A DNA stretch of 64,000 bases from Synechococcus sp. MU1643 (GCF_020514095.1 NZ_VTKY01000001.1:124001-188000); one strand, 5' to 3'. Shown: positions 50,114 to 57,924, numbered from the stretch's first letter. Made by a program: numbers and translations. Notes: generated by a model not told the origin, from the sequence alone.

Positions 50114-50346
50114 TGGCCTGGCGTCCTGCTCGGGCCTGGACCAGCCAAAGCCCGGTTTCCGGTTACCGCCACTTCGAGCTGATCACGCAAGGGGGAAGTG
50201 GTCCGCAGCGATGGGTCGAGTTGGAGGCTGTGCTGGCTCCGTCGCATCGCGAACGGGTTCTCTGGAGTGAGCTCAAGGATCCAACCCGCTGGAGCAGCGG
50301 CTGGCAGTCCATCCCTAAGAGCGATGAGGATTCTTCAACTCAGTGA
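50113..50346 (+). CDS. Trp-rich TIGR02450-like protein
   Basis: Protein of 77 residues with five Trp: [48 protein letters not shown] (landmarks GYRHFELI and RWSSGW). This is the small Trp-rich TIGR02450 pattern. Function unknown. The ATG overlaps the DUF3764 stop (TGATG), and its 3' end overlaps the phosphodiesterase start by 23 bases. Such nested overlaps suggest a three-gene operon. Confidence 0.7.
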   Translation: MAWRPARAWTSQSPVSGYRHFELITQGGSGPQRWVELEAVLAPSHRERVLWSELKDPTRWSSGWQSIPKSDEDSSTQ

Positions 50347-51085
50347 CCCACACCTGGTAGCCGCTGATCAGGGGCCGGTGCGGAGACGGCCGGCCCTTGC
50401 TCACTTTGAGCGAGCTCTTCAGGTTGGTGGCGCCATGAACCCCGATTTGGTGCTGGTGACGGGGGACCTTTGCCAGGACGAAAGCTGGGGTGGTTATGTC
50501 CGGCTGCGGCGGGCTTTAAGCCAACACGTGCGCTGCCCGGTTGCTCTGCTGCCCGGCAATCACGATCACCCGCTGCTTCTGGATGCTGTGCTGGGCAGGA
50601 CGTGGGCAATAGCTCCCGCTGATTTGCTGGTGCAGGGCGTGAGAGTGCTGCTGCTGAGCAGCCATCGGGTGGGTTCAGCTGCCGGCGAGCTCGGCCCGCT
50701 TCAGCTTCGTTGGCTGGCGCAGCGCCTGCAGTGTTCTGAGCGCCGTGATCTGCCCCTGGTGGTCGCTCTTCATCATCCACCGATCGCCATCGGTGATGCC
50801 GGCATGGATGCGATCCGGCTCCTCGATCAGGCTTGTCTTGAGGAGCTGTTGCGTCCCCATCGGGCCCTGCAGGTGGTGCTCTTTGGACACATCCATCAGC
50901 ATTGGCAGGGCTCCTGGGCAACGCGGCCTGACGTATTGCTGCTTGGATGCCCCTCCACGCTCAGCAGTTTCAAAGCGGTGCAGCCCTGCCCCCTGGGTCG
51001 TGCCGATGATCCTGGGGGAAGGCTGCTCGAGGTGACGCCTGAGGGAAACGTTCAACACCAAGTGCTGCGCTGGAGCAGTGTCTGA
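50324..51085 (+). CDS. Metallophosphoesterase, CpdA-like
   Basis: Calcineurin-type phosphoesterase of 253 residues. Metal-ligand motifs in order: LQLSDPHLV near residue 5, LVTGDLCQD near 43, LPGNHDHPL near 72, and [11 protein letters not shown] near 183. This matches the cyclic-AMP phosphodiesterase CpdA and Icc family; the nucleotide substrate is inferred. ATG at 50324 starts inside the TIGR02450-like gene and is preferred over the upstream frame at 50198. It ends 2 bases before the stop of the convergent small gene. Confidence 0.88.
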   Translation: MRILQLSDPHLVAADQGPVRRRPALAHFERALQVGGAMNPDLVLVTGDLCQDESWGGYVRLRRALSQHVRCPVALLPGNHDHPLLLDAVLGRTWAIAPADLLVQGVRVLLLSSHRVGSAAGELGPLQLRWLAQRLQCSERRDLPLVVALHHPPIAIGDAGMDAIRLLDQACLEELLRPHRALQVVLFGHIHQHWQGSWATRPDVLLLGCPSTLSSFKAVQPCPLGRADDPGGRLLEVTPEGNVQHQVLRWSSV

Positions 51086-51087
51086 GC

Positions 51088-51339
51088 TCAGCCCATTCCC
51101 TTCTGCGACTCTCGGAAGGCCTTGAGTTTGTCGATGTCCTTCTCTTCGTCGATGGAATAGTCCGTCAGGATCAAGGCCTTGCCGATGGTCCCCAGGGCGT
51201 ACTCGATCCGGTCGAGATCACGGCGTCCGTCGTCATTCAGCCGTGCTGCACGAATCACCTCAGGGAGCAGTTGGTCGGCCAACTGCTCCAGTGCTGATGC
51301 GATCGCTTTGGCCTGCTGGAGCGGCTCGGAGTCACCCAT
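51088..51339 (-). CDS. Conserved small helical protein
   Basis: Protein of 83 residues, mostly helical: ALEQLADQLLPEVIRAARLNDDGRRDLDRIEYALGTIGKALILTDYSIDEEKDIDKL (landmarks DLDRIEYALGTIGKAL and IDEEKDIDKL). Acidic, without Cys or membrane segment. No function known. ATG at 51339. Just downstream of the 2OG-oxygenase gene on the same strand (42 bases). Confidence 0.6.
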   Translation of the reverse strand: MGDSEPLQQAKAIASALEQLADQLLPEVIRAARLNDDGRRDLDRIEYALGTIGKALILTDYSIDEEKDIDKLKAFRESQKGMG

Positions 51340-51381
51340 GAATCCTGAACAGATGCAATCGGAAGACTCTGACAGTTCTCT

Positions 51382-52152
51382 TCAAAAGCCTTTGGCCGTG
51401 GGCCGCTGACTGGAGAGGGAGACGTTGCCCAGAGGTTGCTGTTGGGTGGCGGGCTGCTGCATTGCTGTTGGTGCAACACCCGGCGCTGCAACAACATTGA
51501 AGGCCAGCGACCAGCGTTCCCCATCGCCGCGGAAGGGCATCACGGAATGGGGTTGCCAGGCCGGGAACACGTAGAACTCACCGGGGACGGGCAGCACATA
51601 GTGCGCCATGCCGGTGCGGAACGACTGAATGTGCCAGTCTTCCGGACCGTGGAAGCAGAGTTGGCCATCAAAACTGTTGGCGTTGATCTGCGGTGGCACC
51701 TTCAGAAAGATCACTCCTGAAAAGCTGCCGCCATGGGTGTGGGTGGGGTTGTAGTCACCTGCGGTCTGGCAATTGAGCCAGAGATTAATCATCTGCAAGC
51801 GGTAGCGACCTGGAACCCAGGGGCCGCGACCCTGGGGAGGTTGACGGTCCATCACATGGCGGATCCAGCGATCACAGGCCGGCAGCAGGTGGTCGTTGCT
51901 GAGCTCCTGCACGCCGGGTTGATCAGGCCTTAGTTCGCGCTGCTGACGCAGCTGACCTGCCAGCTTCGCCGATGCATCGGGGCTGGCATCAGGGTGGGCG
52001 AGAACGCTTTCGCTCAGCGCAGTCAGCTGCTGGAGTAGGGGATCCGGCAGGGTGCCCCGAAGGATTGAGCGGGGAAACAGATCGAGAACGTCCACCACTG
52101 ATTGGTCTGCTGCAGGCCATCGTGGCAGCCCCAAAGTGGGACCACCGTTCAT
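51382..52152 (-). CDS. 2-oxoglutarate/Fe(II) oxygenase-like protein
   Basis: Protein of 256 residues from ATG 52152. The double-stranded beta-helix pattern is NPTHTHGGSFSGVIFLKVP (His-x-His), followed by DWHIQSFRTGM and a C-terminal FYVFPAWQPHSVMPFRGDGERWSLAFNV, holding the second His (PHSV) and the Arg (GERWSL). This looks like the TIGR02466-type putative 2OG oxygenase family. The substrate is unknown. The longer frame to 52530 is rejected because it would run antisense through the secreted gene. The ATG triplet overlaps, face to face, the first ATG of the divergent gene. Confidence 0.78.
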   Translation of the reverse strand: MNGGPTLGLPRWPAADQSVVDVLDLFPRSILRGTLPDPLLQQLTALSESVLAHPDASPDASAKLAGQLRQQRELRPDQPGVQELSNDHLLPACDRWIRHVMDRQPPQGRGPWVPGRYRLQMINLWLNCQTAGDYNPTHTHGGSFSGVIFLKVPPQINANSFDGQLCFHGPEDWHIQSFRTGMAHYVLPVPGEFYVFPAWQPHSVMPFRGDGERWSLAFNVVAAPGVAPTAMQQPATQQQPLGNVSLSSQRPTAKGF

Positions 52153-52162
52153 GTTGATCGTG

Positions 52163-52663
52163 ATGCTGCGACACGCCCTCCTGCTGCCTGTGCTGCTTGG
52201 AAGCTGTGTTGCTGCGGCAGCCTCTGATCTTCCTGGGCAACGGGGGCCAACGACAGTGCTGCTGCAGGGCGATGAGCTGCAGCTCAGCACCCGCCGAACG
52301 GCCGAGCTGTTCCCAGACGGCAACCGCATCTGGAAGGTTGAATTGCATCGCGGTGCGCGCTTGCTGGCCAGCTGGCCAGCAGCCAGTGGTTTGGCCGGGC
52401 GCCAGAGCGCTGATCGCCGCTGGAGCCCCGGCAACGCAGCCCCTTTGCCCGTCGACAGGTACAGCCTGGGGCGTCCGGAGCCGTGGGGGAATGACCTCTG
52501 GTTCGACCTGACCCCTCGCTTCGATACCACCCGCAGTGCCTTTGGAATTCACCGGTGTTATCCCGGCACAGGCTGCATCTGCATTCCCAAGCACGCAGAC
52601 ATCGACGCCTTGGCCAGTTGGGTCAAGGCCTCTGGGATTCGCACCCTGAAGGTGTTGAACTGA
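52163..52663 (+). CDS. Secreted L,D-transpeptidase-like protein
   Basis: Protein of 166 residues. A signal peptide (LRHALLLPVLLGSCVAAAASD) is followed by a YkuD-like layout: VLLQGDELQLSTRRTAELFPDGNRIWKVELHRGARL, PVDRYSLGRPEPWGNDLWFDLTP, then AFGIHRCYPGTGCICIP with a His and a Cys where L,D-transpeptidases carry the active site. Motif spacing is shorter than the classic HG...SxGC, so activity is unproven. ATG at 52163 keeps clear of the divergent gene; an in-frame ATG at 52151 is the alternative. Confidence 0.6.
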   Translation: MLRHALLLPVLLGSCVAAAASDLPGQRGPTTVLLQGDELQLSTRRTAELFPDGNRIWKVELHRGARLLASWPAASGLAGRQSADRRWSPGNAAPLPVDRYSLGRPEPWGNDLWFDLTPRFDTTRSAFGIHRCYPGTGCICIPKHADIDALASWVKASGIRTLKVLN

Positions 52664-53068
52664 TGTCTAGGCATTCAGCTGCAGCCGTCCCAGGTTCGGT
52701 CTCGAACGGAATTTGTGAATGTCGAAAAATCGTCGCCGTCTTCCCTGCAATCTCGTTTTTTCGGCTCATGATGCGTCTTTCAAGCCACTATTGGGCTTGA
52801 AAGCCGGGCCGAGCGATGCCCGACGGGAACTCCGATTTGGCTTCTGCTTTAGCTGGGGCAAAATCCGCTCGTTCTTAAGAAAATTGGTTGTGTATTGCTG
52901 AATTCTTATTCATCCGTCAACGTGCTTTTGTGGTCGAATCGCTCCGGTGATGCATCACCGTCGACCACACAACATTCCTCGTCCATCAAATACCTGGTTG
53001 GCCCGGAGCATCGTCCTTCCTCCTGAGGCTTACGACAACGGAGTCGATCCATCGTCTTGATCGGATTC
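52664..53068. other. Intergenic region with one hairpin
   Basis: 405 bases with no convincing gene. A 60-codon frame (52719-52901) crosses the hairpin and lacks family features. The promoter of the permease gene should lie at the right end. Confidence 0.5.
52778..52802. other. Perfect hairpin, role unknown
   Basis: TTTCAAGCC and GGCTTGAAA form a 9-bp perfect stem with loop ACTATTG. No T-run follows, so it is not a standard terminator. It may end or stabilise the transcript of the secreted gene 115 bases upstream, or be part of a small RNA. Confidence 0.5.
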
Positions 53069-54070
53069 ATGGACGTCAGCATCTGGATGATCGTTGGATT
53101 CCTGCTGGCGGCCTATTCCGTGGTGGCGAACGACTCGCTCCAGACCCTCGGCACCTATCTCTCCTCCAACCGGAAACGCACGCCGAAGCCCGTGCAGATG
53201 CTGTTCATCTGCACTGTGACCTGTGGAGTTCTGCTGTTGGGCTGGTTCTTCAACAATGGTGATCCCACGTGGGGGCGGCTCAGTGTGCCTGGTAAGGAGT
53301 TTCCCTGGCCCGAGCCGTTCACCTGGGTCTATGTGCTTCCACCCCTCGCTGTTGTGGCCTTGACCCAGTGGGGAGCACCGGTGAGCACCTCGTTTCTGGT
53401 GTTGTCATCGTTCATGCCCGCCAACATCGGCACGCTGCTCAGCAGCTCTCTTACGGGGTACGGCCTTGCCTTCGGCGTCGGCCTGGCGGCTTACGGCCTG
53501 GGATTGTGGTCGCTGGAGCGATGGGTGTTCTGCAGTTCCCAGGACGGCAAAGACCCCAGCAAGGTTTGGTATGGCCTGCAGTGGTTCTCCACCGGGTTTC
53601 TCTGGTGCATGTGGCTGGTGCAGGACCTGGCCAACATTTTTGTGTTCTTGCCGCGCCAGTTGCACCTCGTCCCGATGCTCATCTGCACGCTGGTGCTCTG
53701 CGTAGGAACTTGTGTTCTTGTGGCCACCGGGGGTGGGCCGATTCAGGCCGTGCTCCGCACCAAGACCAACAGTTCCGATCTGCGCTCGGCAACGCTTATC
53801 GATTTTTTGTTCGGTCTTTGCCTGCTCTACAAGGCATTCCTCTCCAGCTTCCCCCTCAGCACCACTTGGGTGTTTTTGGGCTTAATAGGCGGCCGTGAAT
53901 TGGCCTTGCGGATCAAGCAACAAGCCTCAGACGTTCTTTTCACCAACCGGGAGGCGGGCAGTGCTATCAAGGTCATCGGTTCGGATCTCTGGAAAGCCGC
54001 CGTTGGCGTTTTGGTGAGTGTGGTGATCGCCCTCAGCATTCAGCCCCTCGCTCAGTTCACCGCAGGCTGA
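53069..54070 (+). CDS. PiT-like permease, divergent
   Basis: Membrane protein of 333 residues with about nine to ten hydrophobic segments. The N-terminal SVVANDSLQTLGTYLSSN (residues 17-34, Asn21-Asp22) is like the GANDxAN motif of PiT phosphate transporters. A second inverted half has SSFPLSTTWVFLGLIGGRE near residue 260, like PiT's P-x-S-T-T-x-V. Divergence from classical PiT is large, so the substrate (phosphate or another anion) is uncertain. ATG at 53069 is preferred over a TTG at 53057. Confidence 0.65.
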   Translation: MDVSIWMIVGFLLAAYSVVANDSLQTLGTYLSSNRKRTPKPVQMLFICTVTCGVLLLGWFFNNGDPTWGRLSVPGKEFPWPEPFTWVYVLPPLAVVALTQWGAPVSTSFLVLSSFMPANIGTLLSSSLTGYGLAFGVGLAAYGLGLWSLERWVFCSSQDGKDPSKVWYGLQWFSTGFLWCMWLVQDLANIFVFLPRQLHLVPMLICTLVLCVGTCVLVATGGGPIQAVLRTKTNSSDLRSATLIDFLFGLCLLYKAFLSSFPLSTTWVFLGLIGGRELALRIKQQASDVLFTNREAGSAIKVIGSDLWKAAVGVLVSVVIALSIQPLAQFTAG

Positions 54071-54113
54071 CCCCTGTGGTCAGCGCCGTGATCCATTGCT
54101 AGGGCAGAGAGGG

Positions 54114-54461
54114 ATGAGCCCCTCCATGGCATGTTGTGTTGTCTTGTCGCTGTTGCTGCCCTGGTTGATGGGCGGGTCTGCCTTCGCCAGACCTGAGCCG
54201 CAGCTCAGTGCCAGGCAAACCATCCTCGAGGCGAACAGCCACCTGATTGCCGATGGCTGGCGTCCTGCCCCGGAAAAAACGCCTACGCCCGAGGAGCGGC
54301 AATGGGCATCTGTTGCGCTCGAAAGCCTCTCTGCCTGCTCTGGCACAGGCTTTGGCTTCTGCCGCTTTGATTACCGCCGAGATCTGCAGCGGCTGTCGGT
54401 GGTGACGGTGCCCAGCGAACCGGGCCGGCCCTCCGTAGGTCGTGTGGAGCGATGGTGGTGA
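54114..54461 (+). CDS. Secreted protein, function unknown
   Basis: Protein of 115 residues. A signal peptide (VLSLLLPWLMGGSAFA, cleavage after AFA) precedes a short mature domain with TPTPEERQWASVALESLSACSGTGFGFCRFDYRRD (landmark CSGTGFGFCRFDYRRDL), where two Cys could pair. No family recognised. ATG at 54114. It ends immediately before the convergent PPOX gene's stop codon at 54462. Confidence 0.6.
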   Translation: MSPSMACCVVLSLLLPWLMGGSAFARPEPQLSARQTILEANSHLIADGWRPAPEKTPTPEERQWASVALESLSACSGTGFGFCRFDYRRDLQRLSVVTVPSEPGRPSVGRVERWW

Positions 54462-55040
54462 TCAGGGGTTCAGCGGCTGCTCTCGCCAGAGCGTGTCCGC
54501 GCGCCAAAGCGTGCGTTGATGGGGATGGGGGCCGAGGTTGAGCCGCTCGACAGTGTCCACGTGAAGCCTCAGCACCACGAAATGCTTTGGCAGCGGCGCA
54601 GTCTCAGCGAGTTGTTCGGGGAATGCCCCCGTGGGGTCTAGCGGATCTGCCGGGGTGGGCCACCCCCAGACAGCCCGTCCCGTATCCGAGAGCTTTTGCC
54701 AGCGCTGCTGGCAAAGCTCAGGTTGCTCGGAGGCAGTGATCAGCTTCACCTTCCCCTGTAGCCGGTACTGCTGGCGGGCTTTTGGGAACAACCAGCACAG
54801 TTCAGAAGCTCCATCGTTGGCGAGTTCCTTCACCTTCTCGCTGCGCTGATCGCTGAACAGTTCGAGCTGTTTGGCTCCGGCCCAGCCGCGGAACACCAGG
54901 GTCCGCACCCGGGGTGCGCCATCCAGTCCCGTTGTGGCCAGTTGCACCCAGCGGGCGGCTACGGAGGGTCCCTCCCGCTGCATGGCCGCGCGCAGCAGAG
55001 GTCTCCATGGGGGTATTGCCTCAGAGATTCCCTCAGTCAT
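54462..55040 (-). CDS. Pyridoxamine 5'-phosphate oxidase family protein
   Basis: FMN-binding split-barrel protein of 192 residues. Landmarks: VQLATTGLDGAPRVRTLVFRGW, ELFSDQRSEKVKEL, CWLFPKARQQYRLQG, and a C-terminal RTLWRADTLWREQPLNP. These match the cyanobacterial PPOX-type (alr4036/Npun_F5749-like) group. The substrate is unknown. ATG at 55040 overlaps the stop of the upstream HDAC-like gene as ATGA, so the two are translated together. Confidence 0.85.
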   Translation of the reverse strand: MTEGISEAIPPWRPLLRAAMQREGPSVAARWVQLATTGLDGAPRVRTLVFRGWAGAKQLELFSDQRSEKVKELANDGASELCWLFPKARQQYRLQGKVKLITASEQPELCQQRWQKLSDTGRAVWGWPTPADPLDPTGAFPEQLAETAPLPKHFVVLRLHVDTVERLNLGPHPHQRTLWRADTLWREQPLNP

Positions 55041-55954
55041 AGAAGGTCAAACAAGCGAGCCTGCTCGGCAGCAGCTCGAACCACGATGGCGTGGCGCTGC
55101 ACCAGGGGCGTGAGGGTGTCATAGCCGCCACCTATCACCGTTGCGGTTGGAATCCTCCGGCGCAGACAGGCATCGAGCACGAGCCGATCTCGCATGTTCA
55201 ATCCCGCATCGCTGAGGGAGAGTCGGCCGAGCCGATCATCGCGATGGGGATCGACGCCTGCGTTGAAGAACACCAAATCCGGCGCGATGGTGTCCAAGGC
55301 ATCGGGCAACCGGTCGGCAATGGCGGCGAGATAGTCGTCATCGCTGGTGCCATCGGCGAGGGGGACGTCGAGATCTCCTTGCACTTTGCGCAAGGGGAAA
55401 TTGCTGGCGGCGTGCACAGAAAGAGTGGTCACCCTTGGGTCGTGTTGAAAGCAGGCTGCTGAACCATCCCCTTGGTGCACATCGAGATCCACGATCAGAA
55501 TTCGCCGCACCTCTCCTTTACCCAGCAACACCCGTGCGGCGACAGCACAGTCATTGAAGATGCAGAAGCCGCTCCCGAAGCCGGGGTGGGCATGGTGGGT
55601 GCCACCCGCCAGATGACAGGCCAAGCCCCGCTCGAGAGCTAGCCGTGCCGTCAATAGGGTGCCGCCCACGGCGAGCCAGGTGCGCTGCACCAAAGGGCGC
55701 GTGGCTGGAAGCCCGATGCGACGTTGCTCGGGACGGGTCAGGCGATCACGGCTGAAGGCTTCGTGATACGAGCGGGGATGAACGCTTTCCAGATCCTTGC
55801 GCGCGATGCTCAAGGGCCGATGCACCTGGTCGGCCTGCACCACTCCCTGCTCCAGCAGTAGTTGATGCAGCAGCCGGAACTTCGCCATCGGAAAGCGATG
55901 GGTGCTCGGCAGCGGCGCGGAGTAGTGCGGGTGGTAAACGACTGGAAGCGGCAA
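55037..55954 (-). CDS. Histone-deacetylase-family amidohydrolase
   Basis: Protein of 305 residues of the arginase/deacetylase fold. Zn-enzyme landmarks: LAGGTHHAHPGFGSGFCIFND (paired His near residues 121-122) and ILIVDLDVHQGDGSAACF (near residues 153-169, metal Asp and His). Near the end is ATVIGGGYD. Bacterial members hydrolyse acetylated polyamines or other amides. ATG at 55954, only 40 bases from the old stop of the island's target gene (TGA at 55995-55997), implying that before insertion all three were in one operon. Confidence 0.88.
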   Translation of the reverse strand: MPLPVVYHPHYSAPLPSTHRFPMAKFRLLHQLLLEQGVVQADQVHRPLSIARKDLESVHPRSYHEAFSRDRLTRPEQRRIGLPATRPLVQRTWLAVGGTLLTARLALERGLACHLAGGTHHAHPGFGSGFCIFNDCAVAARVLLGKGEVRRILIVDLDVHQGDGSAACFQHDPRVTTLSVHAASNFPLRKVQGDLDVPLADGTSDDDYLAAIADRLPDALDTIAPDLVFFNAGVDPHRDDRLGRLSLSDAGLNMRDRLVLDACLRRRIPTATVIGGGYDTLTPLVQRHAIVVRAAAEQARLFDLL

Positions 55955-55998
55955 GGGGCTGTCTCACCCGGGATGGCTCCGCTCCATTCAAGGGTCAG

Positions 55999-56019
55999 GC
56001 AGGCTGCTGGTGCAGCAAC
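55999..56019 (+). repeat. Left attachment-site repeat (attL core)
   Basis: 21-bp sequence beginning GCAGGCTGCTGG and ending GTGCAGCAAC, identical to 63930-63950. On the minus strand it codes LLHQQPA and is followed by the in-frame TGA at 55995-55997, the original stop of the target gene. Confidence 0.92.
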
Positions 56020-56079
56020 ATACCTAATGACCCAGATCCCAGTTTAGACCAAAGTTTTTAAGAATCACTCAGATCGTAT

Positions 56080-56106
56080 GTGCCAAAGCGGTGCCAAATG
56101 GCGTCA
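56080..56106 (+). repeat. Left arm-type repeat (GTGCCAAA doublet)
   Basis: GTGCCAAA occurs twice, 10-11 bases apart, followed by GGCGTCA. The same arrangement, with one mismatch and one indel, is at 63812-63837. Direct copies of short motifs inside each att end are typical integrase arm-binding sites (inference). Confidence 0.7.
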
Positions 56107-56356
56107 GAAGATTCGATCCCTTTGGCACGACTTTCTCCCGACACGTTGCGCCGTGCAAACAACACCAGGTACCGTCAAATTACCGAGAGATAAACGCACA
56201 AGGTTCTGCCTTGCCGTTCTCCTGCCAGGGTCTCCCTGGTCCCTACCTGACATCACCTCATGTGGTGTCGGCGCGTCGGAGGTGACGCGGACCCCTTTTC
56301 AGGTGTTGCACGACAGGCGGTTCTGTTCCCCCCCCCCTTCACTGGAAGCTCAGAAC

Positions 56357-56551
56357 TTGCCGCGTCCGTCTCGCCATCATCACGAATCCAGAACCACCAT
56401 CCGGTGGAATGGAGTCACCATCCGTATCCCGAAGAAGATTCAGGATTTGGCCCTGGAGCGGGACTGCATTCCAACAGGAGTGCTGCTCTATTCAAAGGAA
56501 GCAGTCGCGTTGCTCGACGAAGTAGCTGCCAAGGCGAAGGGATCTAACTGA
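56357..56551 (+). CDS. Small protein at the left island end
   Basis: Protein of about 64 residues. Core: TTIRWNGVTIRIPKKIQDLALERDCIPTGVLLYSKEAVALLDEV (landmarks WNGVTIRIPKK and LLYSKEAV). The start is uncertain: a TTG at 56357 is used, a GTG at 56303 and an ATG at 56078 are in frame but lie before or across a ten-C run and the arm sites, so they are less likely coding. No family recognised. The stop is 9 bases before the HTH gene; probably the first gene of a three-gene unit. Confidence 0.5.
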   Translation: MPRPSRHHHESRTTIRWNGVTIRIPKKIQDLALERDCIPTGVLLYSKEAVALLDEVAAKAKGSN

Positions 56552-56560
56552 CCCCTATCG

Positions 56561-56863
56561 ATGGATCCCGCCCAGCAATGGGTGCATGAGCGAGAAGCTG
56601 CGGAGCTTCTGGCGTTAAAGCACGGCACCCTCAGAACCATGCGTCGTGATCGCAGGCTCCTGCCAGGAGATCACTACATCTTTGCCACTGGCACCGCTGG
56701 TGGCCCCGTCGTCTACAACATCACGGCCATCCGTGAATCAATGGCGCAGCGCACCAAAGATCTGGTGACGGCTGAAGCCAAGCGTCGTGCTGCTTCTAAG
56801 AAGGTAAAGCAGGATTCCATTGAGACTTTTAGCGATGCCCAGCATGTGAGGGCAGGGTCATGA
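56561..56863 (+). CDS. HTH/excisionase-like protein
   Basis: Protein of 100 residues. An N-terminal helix-turn-helix-like part (WVHEREAAELLALKHGTLRTMRRDRRLLPGDHYIF; landmarks EAAELLALKHGTLRTMRRD) is followed by a beta-turn (GGPVVYNITAI). A basic helical tail (KRRAASKKVK) is present. The style resembles MerR/AlpA-like excisionases. The position next to one end, with the integrase at the other, would place both side by side in a circular form, supporting a role in excision. ATG at 56561; it overlaps the next ORF as ATGA. Confidence 0.6.
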   Translation: MDPAQQWVHEREAAELLALKHGTLRTMRRDRRLLPGDHYIFATGTAGGPVVYNITAIRESMAQRTKDLVTAEAKRRAASKKVKQDSIETFSDAQHVRAGS

Positions 56864-57018
56864 GGGATCAGCGAGACGAAAGAACGTCTTTTCAAACCTT
56901 GATTGAGATGGGGAACTTGCCTCCTGATGCGCTCCTCTCGCCTTCAAAAATGAATGAGGGTTTCTATTCCAAGACTCTTCAAACAGCGCGCCAAACTTCC
57001 GGGGGGACATTTGTCTGA
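56860..57018 (+). CDS. 52-residue protein coupled to the HTH gene
   Basis: ATG at 56860 overlaps the HTH stop (ATGA). Polar protein of 52 residues with DERTSFQTLIEMGNLPPDALL and KMNEGFYSKTL (landmarks). No family recognised. Overlap and codon style support a real coupled gene rather than chance. Confidence 0.5.
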   Translation: MRDQRDERTSFQTLIEMGNLPPDALLSPSKMNEGFYSKTLQTARQTSGGTFV

Positions 57019-57115
57019 CGGGGGGATGTTTTGTCGGTAGATGGATAGCGACTCATTTGCTACCACCTTGGCGTGATGCCGGACTATCGCACACAGGATG
57101 AGGAAGATCCTCTAC

Positions 57116-57292
57116 TCAATATCCGCCAATTCTCAGAACCATCTCAAGAGCACTCAAGCCAAAGATGAAGGTGCCGCCAAGCAGCGCAAGTTCCTTCTTG
57201 GATGAAGCCATGGGAAGGAGGGCAGAGCCCATGATGAGGGATGCGAAGAATATTAAGGGATTCTGTAATTCCAAATAAGTGTCTATCGGCAC
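57116..57292 (-). CDS. 58-residue membrane protein
   Basis: Minus-strand frame with GTG start at 57292 and a GGGAG ribosome site about ten bases upstream. Two hydrophobic helices: NPLIFFASLIMGSALLPMA and LALLGGTFIFGLSALEMVL. A short Lys-containing loop (SSKKE) separates them. Too short for usual gene cut-offs, but composition and ribosome site are convincing. A palindrome lies about 40 bases upstream of the start. Confidence 0.6.
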   Translation of the reverse strand: MPIDTYLELQNPLIFFASLIMGSALLPMASSKKELALLGGTFIFGLSALEMVLRIGGY

Positions 57293-57330
57293 AGAAGCCA
57301 GTCTCCCACTAGATGTAACAGAAACTTCAT

Positions 57331-57348
57331 GTACTTGAGTTCAAGTAC
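57331..57348. promoter_or_regulatory. Palindromic operator candidate
   Basis: GTACTTGA-GT-TCAAGTAC is a perfect 8-bp inverted repeat with a two-base spacer. It lies 39 bases upstream of the 58-residue membrane-protein start. A direct repeat ACTTCATGTA flanks it (57324-57333 and 57367-57376). It could bind a dimeric regulator such as the island's LuxR-type protein (inference). Confidence 0.45.
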
Positions 57349-57563
57349 CTACAGATATCGATACACACTTCATGTAACTTTATTTATCTGGTGAGAGTAA
57401 ATCCAGGAGTGTTGTCGCTCGATACACCTCAAGTAGGTTCTGAACTCATGGGTGTTCCTTTTGGCATCGAAAGGCTGGATAGGAACAGAGCAATGCGGGT
57501 GTCTTGAGGCATGGGCCAGACGTGACTGCCTTGAGTATTCCCCGCTGTTGCGCTGGTGATGCA

Positions 57564-57617
57564 GTGGTAACGCAAGACAGGCGTTTTGGCCTGTTATGTG
57601 CCATGTCTCGTTACCGC
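57564..57617. other. Nested hairpin, possible structured RNA
   Basis: Outer stem GTGGTAACG/CGTTACCGC (9 bp, one wobble) encloses an inner hairpin ACAGGC/GCCTGT with loop GTTTTG. No T-run follows. The stretch 57349-57759 lacks a convincing protein, so this may be an RNA element or leader of the gene at 57760. Confidence 0.45.
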
Positions 57618-57759
57618 CCAAAGCCAGACGAACACTCGGAGAAACCAGGTACATAGCAGCGAACTTCTCGTTTCGCGTGTTCGGTCCCTTGGCGGTTTTC
57701 ACCGTCACCGCCATGTCTGTTGGCTGGCGATGGTTATTGCGTCTTCAATTCAGCCTCAA

Positions 57760-57924
57760 ATGTCTACCGAAGTTCGTAACTGGACCATCGTCGCCAAGGC
57801 AATGGAAGCAGCTGGTGCCACATCAAGTCAGATGTATGTCCGCGCCAAAGCATTGGCACAAGGCAAGCTCGACCCCATGCCCACCAGCGCCCCTGAAGCT
57901 CCATACAGCATTTCTGCAGCCTGA
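57760..57924 (+). CDS. 54-residue conserved-looking protein
   Basis: ATG at 57760. Sequence landmarks: EVRNWTIVAKAMEAAGATSSQMYVRAKALAQGKLDPMPTS; helical, ending in a Pro-rich tail (PMPTSAPEAPYS). No family assigned. Frames extending upstream to 57586 cross the hairpin and are probably not coding. Confidence 0.55.
   Translation: MSTEVRNWTIVAKAMEAAGATSSQMYVRAKALAQGKLDPMPTSAPEAPYSISAA

Noticed and set aside
52719-52901. 60-codon plus-strand frame
   Set aside because: Contains the perfect hairpin and an irregular composition; more likely untranslated.
57076-57168. 30-codon plus-strand frame beginning MPDYRTQ
   Set aside because: Antisense to the end of the 58-residue membrane-protein gene, which has the better ribosome site and helix layout.
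57370-57714. 114-codon minus-strand frame in the island
   Set aside because: Crosses the nested hairpin, has weak composition, and no ribosome site was seen.
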